Positions 13,532 through 13,856 of a stretch of 13,856 nucleotides of DNA are shown piece by piece. The notes beneath the pieces are model-generated. The model did no database searches. It had not been told where the DNA came from and was given only the letters and a program-made list of their open reading frames with translations. The position numbers and the translations under genes are program-made. The DNA comes from an uncultured Woeseia sp. (GTDB lineage: Bacteria > Pseudomonadota > Gammaproteobacteria > Steroidobacterales > Woeseiaceae), in assembly GCA_937925605.1 (NCBI GenBank), contig CALALV010000134.1, positions 1 to 13,856 of the forward strand. The letters run 5' to 3'. The stretch's first letter is position 1. The number at the start of each line of letters is the position of its first letter.

Positions 13532-13690
13532 ATTGCACTGTACGCAGGAGGCGGCGGCTTCGGCGGCGCCCTGCTGGCAATCATCGTCGCACGCCTGCTG
13601 GAGGGTCCCTGCTGCTGCGCGCCGCAGCGGGCCGCCGATGCGCAGCCGCTGCCGGCCGTGCCGGAGACGATGCTCGCCGAAGCGCGCTGA
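13418..13690 (+). CDS. Small single-span membrane protein with duplicated N-terminal peptide and CCC motif, unknown function
   Basis: The gene is not recognised. From TTG at 13418 it encodes 90 residues; from the ATG at 13496, 64. Both starts have a good ribosome-binding site: GGGAGGA eight bases before TTG, and GGAG seven bases before ATG. The first copy of the motif AEGSMPPQNKR (residues 2-12) is joined by a polar linker (SLAGQSNDDSNGVT) to the second copy (28-38). Then follow one membrane segment, ALYAGGGGFGGALLAIIVARLLEG (about 41-64 in the long form), three consecutive cysteines in GPCCCAP, and a short Ala/Pro/Glu-rich tail. The conservative pattern between the copies argues that the first copy is translated, so the long form is listed. 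It is divergent from the sigma/kinase pair, with 160 bases between starts. A role with that pair is possible but rests on position alone. Confidence 0.6.
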   Translation: MAEGSMPPQNKRSLAGQSNDDSNGVTMAEGSLPPQNRRIALYAGGGGFGGALLAIIVARLLEGPCCCAPQRAADAQPLPAVPETMLAEAR

Positions 13691-13699
13691 GCGCGGCCG

Positions 13700-13721
13700 G
13701 CCGGCCCGCCGCTGGGCCGGC
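13700..13721 (+). terminator. Strong hairpin after the small membrane protein gene
   Basis: Perfect 8-bp GC stem, GCCGGCCC (13700-13707) and GGGCCGGC (13714-13721), loop GCCGCT, starting ten bases after the stop. There is no U-tract, so it may stabilise the 3' end rather than terminate. Confidence 0.4.
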
Positions 13722-13786
13722 GTGAGGGAATTCGCCGCCGTGCGTCGCTTTGCCCCGTGGGAGAGCAACGATCGCGGGGAACGCCC

Positions 13787-13856
13787 ATGTCCGACGACAA
13801 GGGCCGGCGGCTGTGCACGATCGACCACGCCGGCAAGCAACTCGAGGCGCGGGACT
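13787..13856 (+). CDS. 5' part of an unknown gene, cut by the window end
   Basis: An ATG at 13787 with GGGGA six bases upstream opens a frame of 23 codons to the window edge, beginning MSDDKGRRLCTIDHAGKQLE. The peptide is hydrophilic with no signal sequence, and too short to place in a family. An in-frame GTG at 13757 would add ten residues but has a poorer ribosome-binding site. It lies 96 bases after the small membrane protein gene on the same strand, with a strong hairpin between them. Confidence 0.5.
   Translation, partial: MSDDKGRRLCTIDHAGKQLEARD

Noticed and set aside
13205..13840. Minus-strand frames opposite the small membrane protein gene
   Set aside because: No start signals or motifs; the plus strand has two ribosome-binding sites and a coherent membrane protein.
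1..13856. tRNA, rRNA, CRISPR array, insertion sequence or phage genes
   Set aside because: No cloverleaf, repeat-spacer pattern, transposase motif or terminal inverted repeat was seen on either strand.

Overview
The window is compact, GC-rich bacterial chromosome. Gene content points to a Gammaproteobacterium, probably an aerobic environmental lineage: heme A synthase for an aa3-type oxidase, 4-hydroxyphenylpyruvate dioxygenase, a single-domain cold-shock protein, and an ECF sigma factor of the type encoded with a TPR serine/threonine kinase. Genus cannot be told from the sequence. No mobile element, CRISPR array, rRNA or tRNA was seen. No gap between genes exceeds about 165 bases, so there is no long empty stretch.

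Layout. 1-551 (minus): a DUF2461-family gene whose frame is cut by one TAA near its 3' end. 589-801 (minus): cold-shock protein. 955-2037 (minus): hpd, divergent from an Lrp/AsnC regulator (2194-2688, plus) across a 156-base region that holds an extended dyad. 2669-4917 (minus): an FMN-dependent 2-hydroxy-acid oxidase followed by a YeiH/UPF0324 membrane protein, joined by a TTGA stop/start overlap. 5051-6082 (plus): ctaA; then 6117-7373 (plus): a YcaD-like MFS transporter. 7384-8550 (minus): a PLP-dependent trans-sulfuration enzyme, divergent from a secreted M24 metallopeptidase (8716-10026, plus). 10047-13257 (minus): an ECF sigma factor overlapping the start of a membrane Ser/Thr kinase with about nine TPRs. 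13418-13690 (plus): a small membrane protein divergent from the sigma gene, with a duplicated N-terminal peptide and two usable starts. 13787-end (plus): the start of an unknown gene.

How the genes work together. Three clear modules stand out. Hpd with its divergent Lrp-type regulator is probably a tyrosine/4-hydroxyphenylpyruvate catabolic unit. The hydroxy-acid oxidase and YeiH protein are translationally coupled and so probably act in one process. The sigma/kinase pair looks like a phosphorylation-controlled ECF switch with an extracytoplasmic TPR sensor. The small divergent membrane protein beside it is the least explained element and the best candidate for something new. The other genes (csp, ctaA, MFS, trans-sulfuration enzyme, M24 peptidase) look like ordinary chromosomal genes with no shared pathway evident.
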